NCBI GenBank assembly: GCA_003532515.1
Contig: DOEX01000139.1
Coordinates: 1-30,149, forward strand
DNA: 30,149 nt
From: Anaerolineaceae bacterium
GTDB taxonomy: Bacteria; Chloroflexota; Anaerolineae; Anaerolineales; Anaerolineaceae
Reading direction: 5' to 3'
Shown: piece by piece, positions 7,066 to 15,648 of the stretch
How positions within the stretch are numbered: the first letter of the stretch is position 1
Layout: the number at the start of each line of letters is the position of its first letter
Notes under the pieces: model-generated
Database searches by the model: none
What the model saw: the letters and a program-made list of their open reading frames with translations, nothing else
What the model was told of the DNA's origin: nothing
Program-made: the position numbers and the translations under genes

Positions 7066-9903
7066 TTAAACTGTTTCACCCAATTTGACCGCTTGAAAGA
7101 TACTCATACGACGTAACGTAACCACCAGCGCAGTGATTCCTGCCAGAAGTGCCAGCCCGAAGAGCAGGTATACCCACCCAAGTGCACCCCAGGCAACCTG
7201 GCTGATGTTTGACAGGGTTTCTACTCCGGCACCAATGCTGACCGGCAAATAGGGAACAAAGAGATGCACCGCCAGCACCCCTACTCCTGTTCCAATTAAA
7301 GTGCCACTCAGTACCAAAAAAGCCAGTTCGGCTGCCAGCCCTGTACGCATCTGGCGCACGCTTAAGCCAATGGCTCGCAGTACGCCCAACTGGATGAAGC
7401 GCTCACGGAAAGAAAAGAGGGTATACAGGAACACACCTACCAGTGTCAGAGCAGAGGAGGCTAAAAAGCCAACCGAAAGCATCCCCAGTACACCCTGCCG
7501 CCCGGGCGCCTGGAAGGCCTGTGCAACTTGCGCACGCGCGTCCTGTACCGTGACAACTGCCACGCCCATCTGATTGATGCCCTCAACAATCTTGGCGGTG
7601 TTGGCTGCAGGTGTGGTACGCAGCCAAACGGCGTATGGCTGTAAGCTGCCTAACGATTCGAAAATCGTGTCCAGGTTGGTGACAAACAACGCTCCATCCT
7701 GATCCGGCTTCCAGGTTGGAAAGCGGGTAAACACGCCCGCCACCGTAAAGGAAATAGTGGTTGCCTGACCACCTATCTCTATTCGCAATTCGAGTGTGTC
7801 GCCGGTATTCAGGTTAAAGCGCTCCCAGGTTCCTTGATCCACCAGCAGCGCGTCCGGGCTGGAAGACAGACGGTTGAGCAGCCCGTTGAGGGATTCGGCA
7901 GCAAAGTCGTCCCGAAAGAAAGCAACTTGGGAAAAATCTGCCGTGTCAATGCCCATTATTTGCCCGTTGGCGTTACGCCCCCCACTGGACAAACTCACGG
8001 TGTAACTGCCAACCCGTGCTGCTGCCTGCACCCCGGGTAGATTAAGATGGTCGCTGATCGGCAAAAAGTTCCACAAACCGCTGTCGGCGGGGGTGGTGTC
8101 GTTTGATCCGGTAGAAGTGTCAGGTACAAACTCACCACCTTCAGCCAAATTAAGATCTGCACCAGTGGCATAGTAGATACTATCCTGCAGGGTTTGATCC
8201 AGTGAATGCGCCTCCGAAGCGACAAATGTTGCCAGCCCGATCGTGAGCGCTGTGAGCAGTAGCACACCTTGGTAAGTGCTACCCGAGCGTGCAAACTGAC
8301 GTAGCACGTAGGTGGCGGTCACGCCCGGCAAACGGGCAGCCAGAGCAGCCAACCCATCCAGCAATGGCGGAAGAAGGCGCATTATGAGCAAACTTACCCC
8401 CACTAGAAATAAAGTTGGCAACAAAAATAACAGCGGATTCTGGAAGGGATCGGTGCTGCCTACGGCGCGCCCCAACAAGCTCAGGCGACCCTGAGCACGC
8501 AGGGTGTACCACCCGTACAGAGCCGGGACCAGGCACACGCCATCTAAATACATCCGCTGCCACAGCGGTTTGCGCCGGGTGCGGGCGCGCTCTTGCTTGT
8601 ATGACACAACAGTGTCGCGCCCGGACTGCCAGACGGGGAGCAGGCAGAAGGCAATCCCCAGTAAGACAGCCAGCAGCGCCAGCGCAACAGATTGCAGGGA
8701 AAGCTGCGGGGTGAAAGCCGGCAGACTGGAAAAATCCAGGAAGGAGCGTGTGCGCCCGACCAAACGAGCCAAAGCCAGCCCAGCCGGCAATCCAAGCACC
8801 AACGCTCCCAGCCCCAGTATGCCCCATTCCACCAGATATACAGCTAGAATCCAGGTTCGTGGTGCGCCACGGCTGCGCAGAACTGCAATTTCGCTGTGCT
8901 GGCTGCGTACGAACATCCTGGCTATGAGAGAGAGGAAGAAAAGTGCCAGACCCAACACCGGTGCACTGAAAGCAAATAAGGAACCGGTCAGCGCCTGTGC
9001 GTTGCTGCGATACTGGCGCAATGCTGGGGCAGGTGAGGTCTCCAGGTCGGTATGGGACAGAATAGCGTTGGCGCGATTCTGCACAGCGTCAATACGTGCC
9101 AACAGCCTGCCAACGCGATCACTGTTTACCCCACTGCCATCCAGCGCCAATCTCCAGGCAGCCTCATCCACCGGCGCAGGCAGCGCTTGGGTGGCAGCCC
9201 ACCAGGAATCTTCTGGAACAAGCAGCTTCTTTTGGAAGGAGTCGGATGGGTACAATGCCCAGAAATCACTTTCAGGATCATTGGCAATCCAGAGACCACT
9301 AATGGTTACCTCCTGACGATAAGCTGGAACAGTGCCATTAGCCGGGTTGAATAGGGCATAGGTCTGGCCAACCTGTAAATTGAGGACATTTGCGAGGTCG
9401 AGCGCAGCCAACACTTCAATTGTTTCGCCGCTCTCGTCCAACGAGCGGGGCAGGTTCCCCTCTACCAATTGGATGTGGTCGAATACGTCGGTAAGAAATG
9501 CCAGTTTCACCCGGTCGAGCCGGTGATTCGAAACCAGGTTTTCAGCATTTGGGTAGAGCTGTAAGTTGGCTGTAGCAAAGTAGCGGGTCAATCCCAGGCT
9601 TGGCAGACCCAGTTCCGCTGCGGCTTGTTCGCTCAGGTAGGTGTCTGCCGGCTGATATTGGTCCTGGCTGACATCACCATACCAACTCCCAATGTATCGA
9701 AAAACGAAGTCAAATGGTTGGCGATTGCCCGTACCCGCAGACAGGGAGGTACGCAAGATACTGGCATTGATCCCGTCTGAATATACCGGAATGGCAGTCG
9801 CCAAGGCTACAGACACCAGCAGCCCCAACACCAGGCCAATCGACAGCCAGCGGTGTGACCAAAGCCGTTTGAAAGCAAAAGCGATGGCATTACGGTAGAT
9901 CAT
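7066..9903 (-). CDS. FtsX/MacB-type ABC transporter permease, two FtsX domains
   Basis: A membrane protein of about 945 aa. A membrane helix right after the start (LSIGLVLGLLVSVALATAIP) is followed by a large extracytoplasmic domain, a first FtsX block of about three helices with the cytoplasmic motif EIAVLRSRGA, further helices, a second extracytoplasmic domain, and a C-terminal FtsX block with QLGVLRAIGLS and the ending RRMSIFQAVKLGE. In total I count about ten helices. The duplicated FtsX layout is typical of large actinobacterial/Chloroflexota permeases. I prefer the ATG at 9903, which begins one base after the stop of the binding protein and places the first helix as in relatives; in-frame ATGs at 9939 and 9948 are possible, and none has a strong ribosome binding site. 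Confidence 0.92.
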   Translation of the reverse strand: MIYRNAIAFAFKRLWSHRWLSIGLVLGLLVSVALATAIPVYSDGINASILRTSLSAGTGNRQPFDFVFRYIGSWYGDVSQDQYQPADTYLSEQAAAELGLPSLGLTRYFATANLQLYPNAENLVSNHRLDRVKLAFLTDVFDHIQLVEGNLPRSLDESGETIEVLAALDLANVLNLQVGQTYALFNPANGTVPAYRQEVTISGLWIANDPESDFWALYPSDSFQKKLLVPEDSWWAATQALPAPVDEAAWRLALDGSGVNSDRVGRLLARIDAVQNRANAILSHTDLETSPAPALRQYRSNAQALTGSLFAFSAPVLGLALFFLSLIARMFVRSQHSEIAVLRSRGAPRTWILAVYLVEWGILGLGALVLGLPAGLALARLVGRTRSFLDFSSLPAFTPQLSLQSVALALLAVLLGIAFCLLPVWQSGRDTVVSYKQERARTRRKPLWQRMYLDGVCLVPALYGWYTLRAQGRLSLLGRAVGSTDPFQNPLLFLLPTLFLVGVSLLIMRLLPPLLDGLAALAARLPGVTATYVLRQFARSGSTYQGVLLLTALTIGLATFVASEAHSLDQTLQDSIYYATGADLNLAEGGEFVPDTSTGSNDTTPADSGLWNFLPISDHLNLPGVQAAARVGSYTVSLSSGGRNANGQIMGIDTADFSQVAFFRDDFAAESLNGLLNRLSSSPDALLVDQGTWERFNLNTGDTLELRIEIGGQATTISFTVAGVFTRFPTWKPDQDGALFVTNLDTIFESLGSLQPYAVWLRTTPAANTAKIVEGINQMGVAVVTVQDARAQVAQAFQAPGRQGVLGMLSVGFLASSALTLVGVFLYTLFSFRERFIQLGVLRAIGLSVRQMRTGLAAELAFLVLSGTLIGTGVGVLAVHLFVPYLPVSIGAGVETLSNISQVAWGALGWVYLLFGLALLAGITALVVTLRRMSIFQAVKLGETV

Positions 9904-9904
9904 T

Positions 9905-11269
9905 TCAGGGAATGCTCGTTTGCAGAGTGAGTAAGACATCGTATCCATTTCTTGGTACTTGGCTTAATTTGAATTGCAGATTCTCATATGCCTCAGGATA
10001 TCGGCTTCCATACCACCCGTGTTCGAGACCAAATTGAACCGATTGTGTTACCTGTGAAGGCAGAAGATTCCAAAAACCACTAGACTCCGCTATTGAAGAT
10101 CGTACCGGTAATTGCCAAAGAGTCGCAGAAGTTTCTGTTCCACTCCTCTGTTTTGAAAGGAAATCTATCCATTTCCAGGCTGCCACCGGATCATTTGCTT
10201 GCTTACTTATTGCAAGACATGAAACTTGGATTGGGGAGGTATTAGCTAATTCATCACTGATCGGGAATGGAGCAAAACCAGCCTCCATAATAGCTACACC
10301 TGCCATCGGGTCATCAGGTGAGTAAAGTTTGCCGGTACCCGGCAAAGAACTACCTAAAGCATCTACCCACATTGCCGGGTGATATTCGTTAAATAGCTCA
10401 TTCCAACTCTCCTGGTACTCTGGAGAAAGTTGAATATCTTTCAAGGGATAAATGGTCATCTGATTAGCCAGGTCAAAATACCAGCTAATCTGGCTGGCTA
10501 ATTGTTCTGGTTGGATGCTGCCTTGCCCTGCAACCAGGCTTTGATCAACGATTGGACTTAATATGGACTGATGAGAACTGCCGTTGTCGGCAAAGCTGTA
10601 TTGTTTGTTTAACAGGCGAACCGTTTCACGAAACTGGTCCCAGGTCCAACCTGGTGAAGGATAAGATAGTCCAATCTCATCGAAAGCTTTGCGATCATAA
10701 AAAACACCTGTAATACTAATTATTCGGTGAGGTACTCCAAGTAATCGTCCTTCCGAATCTCGGCAACCCTCTAAAGCGCCCGGCCAGAAATCATCAGCAG
10801 CAAATTGTTCGTCTCTATCAGCATAAACTTGTAAATCCAGAAAAATATCCGATAGATTTTGTTGCCCTGGGATAAACTCTATGACATCCGCTGATTGTGC
10901 TGCCCGGACAAAGTACTCACCGGGGCTATCTACTGCGCTATATGCCGGAGGAGCAACATAATCAATGACAATTCTTGAGTTCTCTTGAGAGAACCGAATT
11001 GCCAACTCCCCAAATTGCTTTTGTGCTTCATCATCTGCAAGCATCGCGATTTCTCCAGCAACGTTTGTAAGGCTGACCTCTGGGAAATCCAAATTCATCT
11101 CTTGTGTTTCTAACTCTTGTGAAGCAGATACTGGCAAGAAAGTATCGTTAGTCGGAAAAGTTGAAGTGGCTTGACCTGGAGTGGCTGACTTTTCAGTGCT
11201 TATCGGAGCGCAGGCTGAACAGAGAATTACCAATCCGACAAAAAAATTTACACAGGATAATTGTTTCAT
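9905..11269 (-). CDS. Single-domain family-1 extracellular solute-binding lipoprotein
   Basis: A 454-aa lipoprotein with lipobox LCSA-C near residue 20. It aligns with the N-terminal halves of the four tandem binding proteins: DDFWPGALEGC, GRLLGVP, FYDRKAFDEIGL, GWTWDQFRE, VSCLAIS, AAWKWIDFLS and VQFGLEHGWYG. Only the two N-half cysteines (in EGC and VSC) are present in the mature part. It ends about where the tandem proteins start their linker, so it is a one-lobe-pair version without the C-terminal half. AAGGAG precedes the ATG. It lies 26 bases after tandem protein 4 and its stop is followed, one base later, by the FtsX permease start, which ties the binding protein to an export-type transporter rather than to a sugar importer. 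Confidence 0.92.
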   Translation of the reverse strand: MKQLSCVNFFVGLVILCSACAPISTEKSATPGQATSTFPTNDTFLPVSASQELETQEMNLDFPEVSLTNVAGEIAMLADDEAQKQFGELAIRFSQENSRIVIDYVAPPAYSAVDSPGEYFVRAAQSADVIEFIPGQQNLSDIFLDLQVYADRDEQFAADDFWPGALEGCRDSEGRLLGVPHRIISITGVFYDRKAFDEIGLSYPSPGWTWDQFRETVRLLNKQYSFADNGSSHQSILSPIVDQSLVAGQGSIQPEQLASQISWYFDLANQMTIYPLKDIQLSPEYQESWNELFNEYHPAMWVDALGSSLPGTGKLYSPDDPMAGVAIMEAGFAPFPISDELANTSPIQVSCLAISKQANDPVAAWKWIDFLSKQRSGTETSATLWQLPVRSSIAESSGFWNLLPSQVTQSVQFGLEHGWYGSRYPEAYENLQFKLSQVPRNGYDVLLTLQTSIP

Positions 11270-11295
11270 TTTTTACTCCTTTATTCCCTGCGTTA

Positions 11296-13845
11296 TCACT
11301 TCACACTGGTTGTGGCACAGCCCTGAATTTCGTCGAGCCTTGATAAACGGTTCGCTTCTGTCAGTCCCAACCCATGGATACAATCCAGATAAGCATCTGC
11401 CTGTTGCTGAAGGTTGGTCAGAATTGGTTCAGGAGGATTCCCTGCCAAAGCCAACCCCACGACTTGCGATTGCCAGGAAATTAACGGGTCGAGTACAGGG
11501 TTGTAGGAGAATTGTCTTGCTTGAATTACTTGTTCTAAAGCAGAACGGTACACTTGTGCATTTTGGGCACCCACCTGGGCTTCCCATTGTTGTGAACCAG
11601 CAAGAGAGCGTCTCATAGGGATAGCATCTGAAATTGTCCAATGTTCAGAAAGATATTTAATCCAGTTCCAGCACTCATTCGGGTATTTGGATTGGATCGA
11701 GATATAGTATCCATATTCGGAACCCATGCTCAACAGAGGATTCGTGGTTTGTGTAACAGGTAACGCAGCCACACCTGGTTGGAAGGAAACAGCACTGGTC
11801 TCAGCGAAAGGCGCTCCCATTGGCGAGACCCAGAAAGCCAGCTTTCCGCCAGCAACCATGTTTTCCACCTCCCGGTAATTTTCAGAATTTACGGTAATAA
11901 ACACCCCACTATTGTGTAAACCGGCCAGCCAGCTTAGTGAGTTCCTCATTTCAGGGGTATCCAATGCCACTTCTGGAATTTCTGAAGCAGAATCAAAGCT
12001 TAAACTACCCCGGCCGGCTAAAAATAATGGATCTGACCAACCGGATTCAAAGAGAAATCCATATATTTTTTCACTAGAATGGGTTGATCCTACAGCGGTA
12101 ATCATTTCTACAAATTCTTCGAAAGTCCAATTTGTAGAGGGTGAGCTTAAGCCATAACTATTAAGAAGGTTAGGATTAAAATACATTAAAAGGGGACGGT
12201 TGAAGGCAGGAAGACTGTATAGATTTCCAAATGATTGGTTGTTGGTTAATCCAGCATAAAAATCCTTAGTAAAAGCAATTGGCTCCTGATCTATGAAAGG
12301 ATTCAGAGATAAAACACCTTCGCCTGAAGCACCTGTATTCATTAAAAAACAATCGGTTTGTTGCTCTGCCAGTGTAATTGGGTCGTGACCTGCATCTGGA
12401 GATATTCCATCAATATCCTGAAAGAGAATGCTTGTTTCTGGGTTCTCATCCTCAAAGTTTTCGGCCAAGGCTTCTAGTTGCGAGGTGTACTTGCCTCCCA
12501 AACCATAGAATCGCAATTCGACTTTATCATCATCAGAAATACTTGATTTTGGTGTAGAGACAATGACAGGAGCTGAGAATTGAGTCGGACTTGTTTCTGC
12601 TGATTTTGATTGCAAAGCGGTGTTTATAGCGCTTTCCAATGTAGCACCCCCGGTTAATCCATTTTGCAGACCTTTTTCAATATCAGCAAACACCTGTGGC
12701 GAGGTTGGACCAAACCAGCCATGATTGAGAATAAACCGAACGCTTGCTTCTGTTCCTTGTGGGAGAGAAGCCCAAATATGGATTGAGTCTGCAATTGACT
12801 TCCTGGCCGGAAATTGCACCAGCGGATTTATTGAACCTGTTTTGCCCCAGCGGTCGGATAAAAATTTGATCCAATCCCAGGCAACCTGAACATCCTTGGT
12901 TCCGCTACTCATTGCAATGCATCGGGTATGGATGGGGGTAGTGCCTTTATTTGGATCATTGGCATCCACAGGAAAGGGTAGAAAAACGTTTTCATCAATT
13001 GTCCTGCCGCGAATACCCGGTAGAGAAGCATTGATGGATCCGACCCACATTACTGGAGGATTCTCAAAAAAAAGGTTTTCTCGAAAAGCCAATCCCTGTT
13101 GACTATTTGCCCCGGATTTGAACGGGTAGATCATCCCATTTTGAATACCAGTGAAATACCAATTTAATCGATCCGCCAATGCTTGGGAACTAAAAGTTTG
13201 GCTTTCATCGGTGATAATGACGTCAATGATAGGGGCTAAGATCGAATCAGCTAGATTTAATTGATCAAGTAATACAAATCGATTCGTATTTTCTTGCGAG
13301 AGCTCTTGAACAACCTGTGTAAAATCGCTCCAGGTCCATCCTGAACCTGGTAGTGCCAATCCTACGGAAGTAAATGCTTCCTGGTCGATATAGATTCCGG
13401 ATAGCTCCAGGCTGAGTGGTATACCCAGAAGACTATTATTTTCTCCCTGACAGCCTCGAAAAGCTCCCGGCCAAAAGTCCGAGCCCGAAAAACCCTTTTC
13501 CGCTTCTATTAATGGCTGTAAATCCCGGAAATATCCATCTCCTGTGTCAAGAGATTGACCAGGCAATAGAATTACATCAGCAGTTTCTGCGGTATTTTTC
13601 ACTTCAAGAGACTGATCGGATGGAATGGAGACGAATTGGACCCGATAACCAGGATATTGTTGGTTGAACTCCTCTATCATTGGAGTAAATATTGTGCGTT
13701 CCTCTTCCGAAGCGGCAAATGTGAGCGTATAACCATCTGCGGTATTTTGATGGTCGACTGTTTTGGTGATGGCAAGAGTTAATCCTATCACTCCGATCAC
13801 TATCGCACCTATCCATAGGAGAGTATTTTTTTCTCTTCTTATCAT
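11296..13845 (-). CDS. Tandem solute-binding protein 4, membrane-anchored
   Basis: About 849 aa containing two family-1 solute-binding domains in a row. The N-terminus (MIRREKN followed by an uncleaved-looking hydrophobic helix) has no lipobox cysteine, so it is probably anchored by that helix. N-half motifs: SDFWPGAFRGC, LLGIPLSL, GWTWSDFTQ, RCIAMSSG, AWDWIKFLS. A linker with VIVSTPK leads to the C-half: TDCFLMN, NWTFEEF, ECWNWIKYLS, and a terminal cysteine pair (LDC and QGC). The six mature cysteines match the other tandem proteins. I chose the ATG at 13845 (AGG seven bases upstream); an in-frame TTG at 13875 has no ribosome binding site. Third gene of cassette 4, followed 26 bases later by the single-domain binding protein. 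Confidence 0.9.
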   Translation of the reverse strand: MIRREKNTLLWIGAIVIGVIGLTLAITKTVDHQNTADGYTLTFAASEEERTIFTPMIEEFNQQYPGYRVQFVSIPSDQSLEVKNTAETADVILLPGQSLDTGDGYFRDLQPLIEAEKGFSGSDFWPGAFRGCQGENNSLLGIPLSLELSGIYIDQEAFTSVGLALPGSGWTWSDFTQVVQELSQENTNRFVLLDQLNLADSILAPIIDVIITDESQTFSSQALADRLNWYFTGIQNGMIYPFKSGANSQQGLAFRENLFFENPPVMWVGSINASLPGIRGRTIDENVFLPFPVDANDPNKGTTPIHTRCIAMSSGTKDVQVAWDWIKFLSDRWGKTGSINPLVQFPARKSIADSIHIWASLPQGTEASVRFILNHGWFGPTSPQVFADIEKGLQNGLTGGATLESAINTALQSKSAETSPTQFSAPVIVSTPKSSISDDDKVELRFYGLGGKYTSQLEALAENFEDENPETSILFQDIDGISPDAGHDPITLAEQQTDCFLMNTGASGEGVLSLNPFIDQEPIAFTKDFYAGLTNNQSFGNLYSLPAFNRPLLMYFNPNLLNSYGLSSPSTNWTFEEFVEMITAVGSTHSSEKIYGFLFESGWSDPLFLAGRGSLSFDSASEIPEVALDTPEMRNSLSWLAGLHNSGVFITVNSENYREVENMVAGGKLAFWVSPMGAPFAETSAVSFQPGVAALPVTQTTNPLLSMGSEYGYYISIQSKYPNECWNWIKYLSEHWTISDAIPMRRSLAGSQQWEAQVGAQNAQVYRSALEQVIQARQFSYNPVLDPLISWQSQVVGLALAGNPPEPILTNLQQQADAYLDCIHGLGLTEANRLSRLDEIQGCATTSVK

Positions 13846-13919
13846 GTGGTAACCTGCATTTATATCCAATGACAATCTTTATAAAAACTAAGCTTCAGGT
13901 ACTTCTAAAAGCGAAACTT

Positions 13920-14816
13920 TCAATCTTCAAAAGATGGATGTATGCTCTCGGCGATCCGAATCAAATCTTCCTTATTCATGTTGGTGACCATTTCAGGTTG
14001 CCCACCTTTAGAAAGTTGGAACCAATGGTCGCCATCATGCCAGCGCAGGGTCATGCCCGGAATTTGAGTTGACCAGGTATACTGGGTCTCCCCAGAGGCG
14101 AGCGCCCACTGCCCGACAACAAATTCCGCTGTTTGTCCGTTTACTGCCACCGTTTCTATAGATTGAGTCGGAACCCTCCCCCAGTCATCTTCACCAATGG
14201 CGCTGATCCTGGTGGGAAACTCCCCAATACCCTGAGCAATCCAGATGGAACGGTCTGTACCTTCATATCCATGGTAACCGTAATACAAGTTAACGATTTT
14301 ACGATCCACATCAAAATCCATAGAACTGAAGAAAAGACCGAATTCCTCCGGTTGGATGGCAAACACTGAAAAACCGATGTTGCTTTCTGCAAAGGAAACC
14401 TCGCAGAGGTAACGTTCTTCCAATTCATTCTGGGGGCATGACTCTGCCAGTTTAGCGGCTTGAATCGCTAATCTTGTGGATTCATCGTTGGATAAGGAAG
14501 CCGTTGCCACTGGATGGGTTTGGTCATTTGTGGGGTAAAAGAAATGGAGAATTTGTTGAGCGAACGTCTGACCTGGTGAAGTAAATAGAGTGAACAGGAT
14601 CACTACCAATACGAAAGACACCAGGGCAAAAAGAGGTTTGCGCGAAGTTCGAGGAAAGAAATTTTTCTTGTTGTCTTCACCTATTTTTTCTTTGGCTTTT
14701 AGAGTGAGTATGCTGCCCAAGCCAGGCAAAAAGTCTGGACGAGGGGATACAAGATAAATATCTTCAAGCCCTTGGTTGATATCAGCATCAATGTGGTTAT
14801 CCTTTCTGTCAATCAT
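13920..14816 (-). CDS. Anti-sigma factor with one DUF4367-like outer domain (cassette 4)
   Basis: A 298-aa single-pass membrane protein: about 60 cytoplasmic residues (with a SPRPDFLPGL motif), one membrane helix at about 61-79, then a juxtamembrane motif SPGQTFAQQILHFF shared with the other cassettes, and one outer domain of about 190 residues ending in NKEDLIRIAESIH. The cytoplasmic part lacks the HxxxCxxC zinc motif of classical ZAS anti-sigma factors. Role by position and topology: it holds the sigma factor encoded just upstream and releases it on an outside signal. The start ATG overlaps the sigma stop by eight bases (ATGATTGA). Outer part has two close cysteines (SCPQ and LCEV). Confidence 0.88.
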   Translation of the reverse strand: MIDRKDNHIDADINQGLEDIYLVSPRPDFLPGLGSILTLKAKEKIGEDNKKNFFPRTSRKPLFALVSFVLVVILFTLFTSPGQTFAQQILHFFYPTNDQTHPVATASLSNDESTRLAIQAAKLAESCPQNELEERYLCEVSFAESNIGFSVFAIQPEEFGLFFSSMDFDVDRKIVNLYYGYHGYEGTDRSIWIAQGIGEFPTRISAIGEDDWGRVPTQSIETVAVNGQTAEFVVGQWALASGETQYTWSTQIPGMTLRWHDGDHWFQLSKGGQPEMVTNMNKEDLIRIAESIHPSFED

Positions 14817-15378
14817 TTGAATCCTCCATTATTTGCTTAATTTTTTCAATTAGCCGGTAAAACGCCATCTTCACAGACGCCGGTGTACGATTCAACACCG
14901 CAGCAATATCCAAAAAACTCAAACCGGCTGCATATCTCAAACGGAGCAATTCTTGGTCATCATTATCCAATGACTGAATAATTTTGATTAATCGAGTCCG
15001 TTCTTCTTTTTTTATTATCTGTTCGAGTACATCAGGGTTAATCGAAACTTGATCATCTTCTAAGGACTGATTTGGATGAGAATGGCGAAAGTAGTCAACC
15101 GAGCGTCGCCTTGCAATCGTGAATAACCAGGCAGCAAATGAACCATTCGGTCGGTAATTGTCAATATGCTCAAGAGCATCTAAAAAAACCTGAGATGTCA
15201 GGTCTTCTGCACCAGCCATGTCGCCCACCCGGTTATAAACGTAACGGTAAATTCTGAGAGAATACCGTGAATATATTTCAGCAAAGGCGGATTCATCTGA
15301 ATGAACTACCTTTGCCAGATCAGCATCCTCGGAGGTGGAAGCATTCAATCTGGCTGCTTTGAAGATATTTTCCATCAA
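14809..15378 (-). CDS. ECF RNA polymerase sigma factor (cassette 4)
   Basis: A 189-aa sigma-70 family protein with only regions 2 and 4. Region 2: AFAEIYSRYS, AEDLTSQVFLDALEHI and the WLFTIARRRSVDYFR end, which contacts the -10 element. Region 4: LDNDDQELLRLRYAAGLSF, then the helix-turn-helix LDIAAVLNRTPASVKMAFYR. It resembles the cassette 1 sigma factor most (AEDLT.QVFL and AWLFTIAR in common). The start is TTG at 15378 or the adjacent ATG at 15375; AGGAG lies 11-14 bases upstream, a little far. It overlaps the anti-sigma gene. The 270 bases upstream hold three inverted repeats and the conserved 42-nt element. Confidence 0.93.
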   Translation of the reverse strand: MMENIFKAARLNASTSEDADLAKVVHSDESAFAEIYSRYSLRIYRYVYNRVGDMAGAEDLTSQVFLDALEHIDNYRPNGSFAAWLFTIARRRSVDYFRHSHPNQSLEDDQVSINPDVLEQIIKKEERTRLIKIIQSLDNDDQELLRLRYAAGLSFLDIAAVLNRTPASVKMAFYRLIEKIKQIMEDSND

Positions 15379-15428
15379 GTTAATTATTTCTCCTGCTTGT
15401 CATTATCCTGCTGAGTGTTCCCATTATC

Positions 15429-15452
15429 ATCAATCCGGGTCAATGGATTGAT
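15429..15452. repeat. 8-bp inverted repeat upstream of sigma 4
   Basis: Perfect arms ATCAATCC and GGATTGAT with an 8-base spacer, about 50-75 bases before the sigma 4 start. No T-run follows on the minus strand, so a protein-binding operator is more likely than a terminator. Confidence 0.55.
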
Positions 15453-15493
15453 TAAGAATCGTCGGAAAGTCTAAAAAGTAACAAATTTGCATT

Positions 15494-15508
15494 ATCAACT
15501 ACGTTGAT
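15494..15508. repeat. 6-bp inverted repeat upstream of sigma 4
   Basis: Perfect arms ATCAAC and GTTGAT around a 3-base spacer. It shares the ATCAA/TTGAT half-site with the larger inverted repeat 42 bases closer to the gene. Short enough that chance is possible. Confidence 0.35.
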
Positions 15509-15573
15509 CATTAAAAACTGATCTTTGTTTTCACTGACGTCATAGATTCCATTGCCGACCTGGTGCAGCCAAA

Positions 15574-15615
15574 GCTTGTTTCACAAACATTTGAGAGCAA
15601 AAGTAAAAGCGTTGC
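15574..15615 (-). promoter_or_regulatory. Conserved 42-nt non-coding element, copy A
   Basis: Read on the minus strand it starts GCAACGCTTT and ends GAAACAAGC. It matches the copy at 24823-24864 at 38 of 42 positions. It lies 34 bases after the stop of tandem binding protein 3 and about 200 bases before sigma 4. Inside are two small stems (TTTG/CAAA around CTCT, and TGTTT/AAACA around three bases) and a possible ECF-type promoter: GCAAC, 16 bases, TCAAA. A regulatory site is the most likely reading; which protein uses it is unknown. Confidence 0.6.
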
Positions 15616-15648
15616 GATATACCAAGTGATTTTGTCCTCTCAAAGGTT

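Noticed and set aside
504..9316. Long plus-strand open frames inside the ABC genes, such as 8504-9316
   Set aside because: They are antisense shadows of the permease and ATPase genes with no protein-like motifs.
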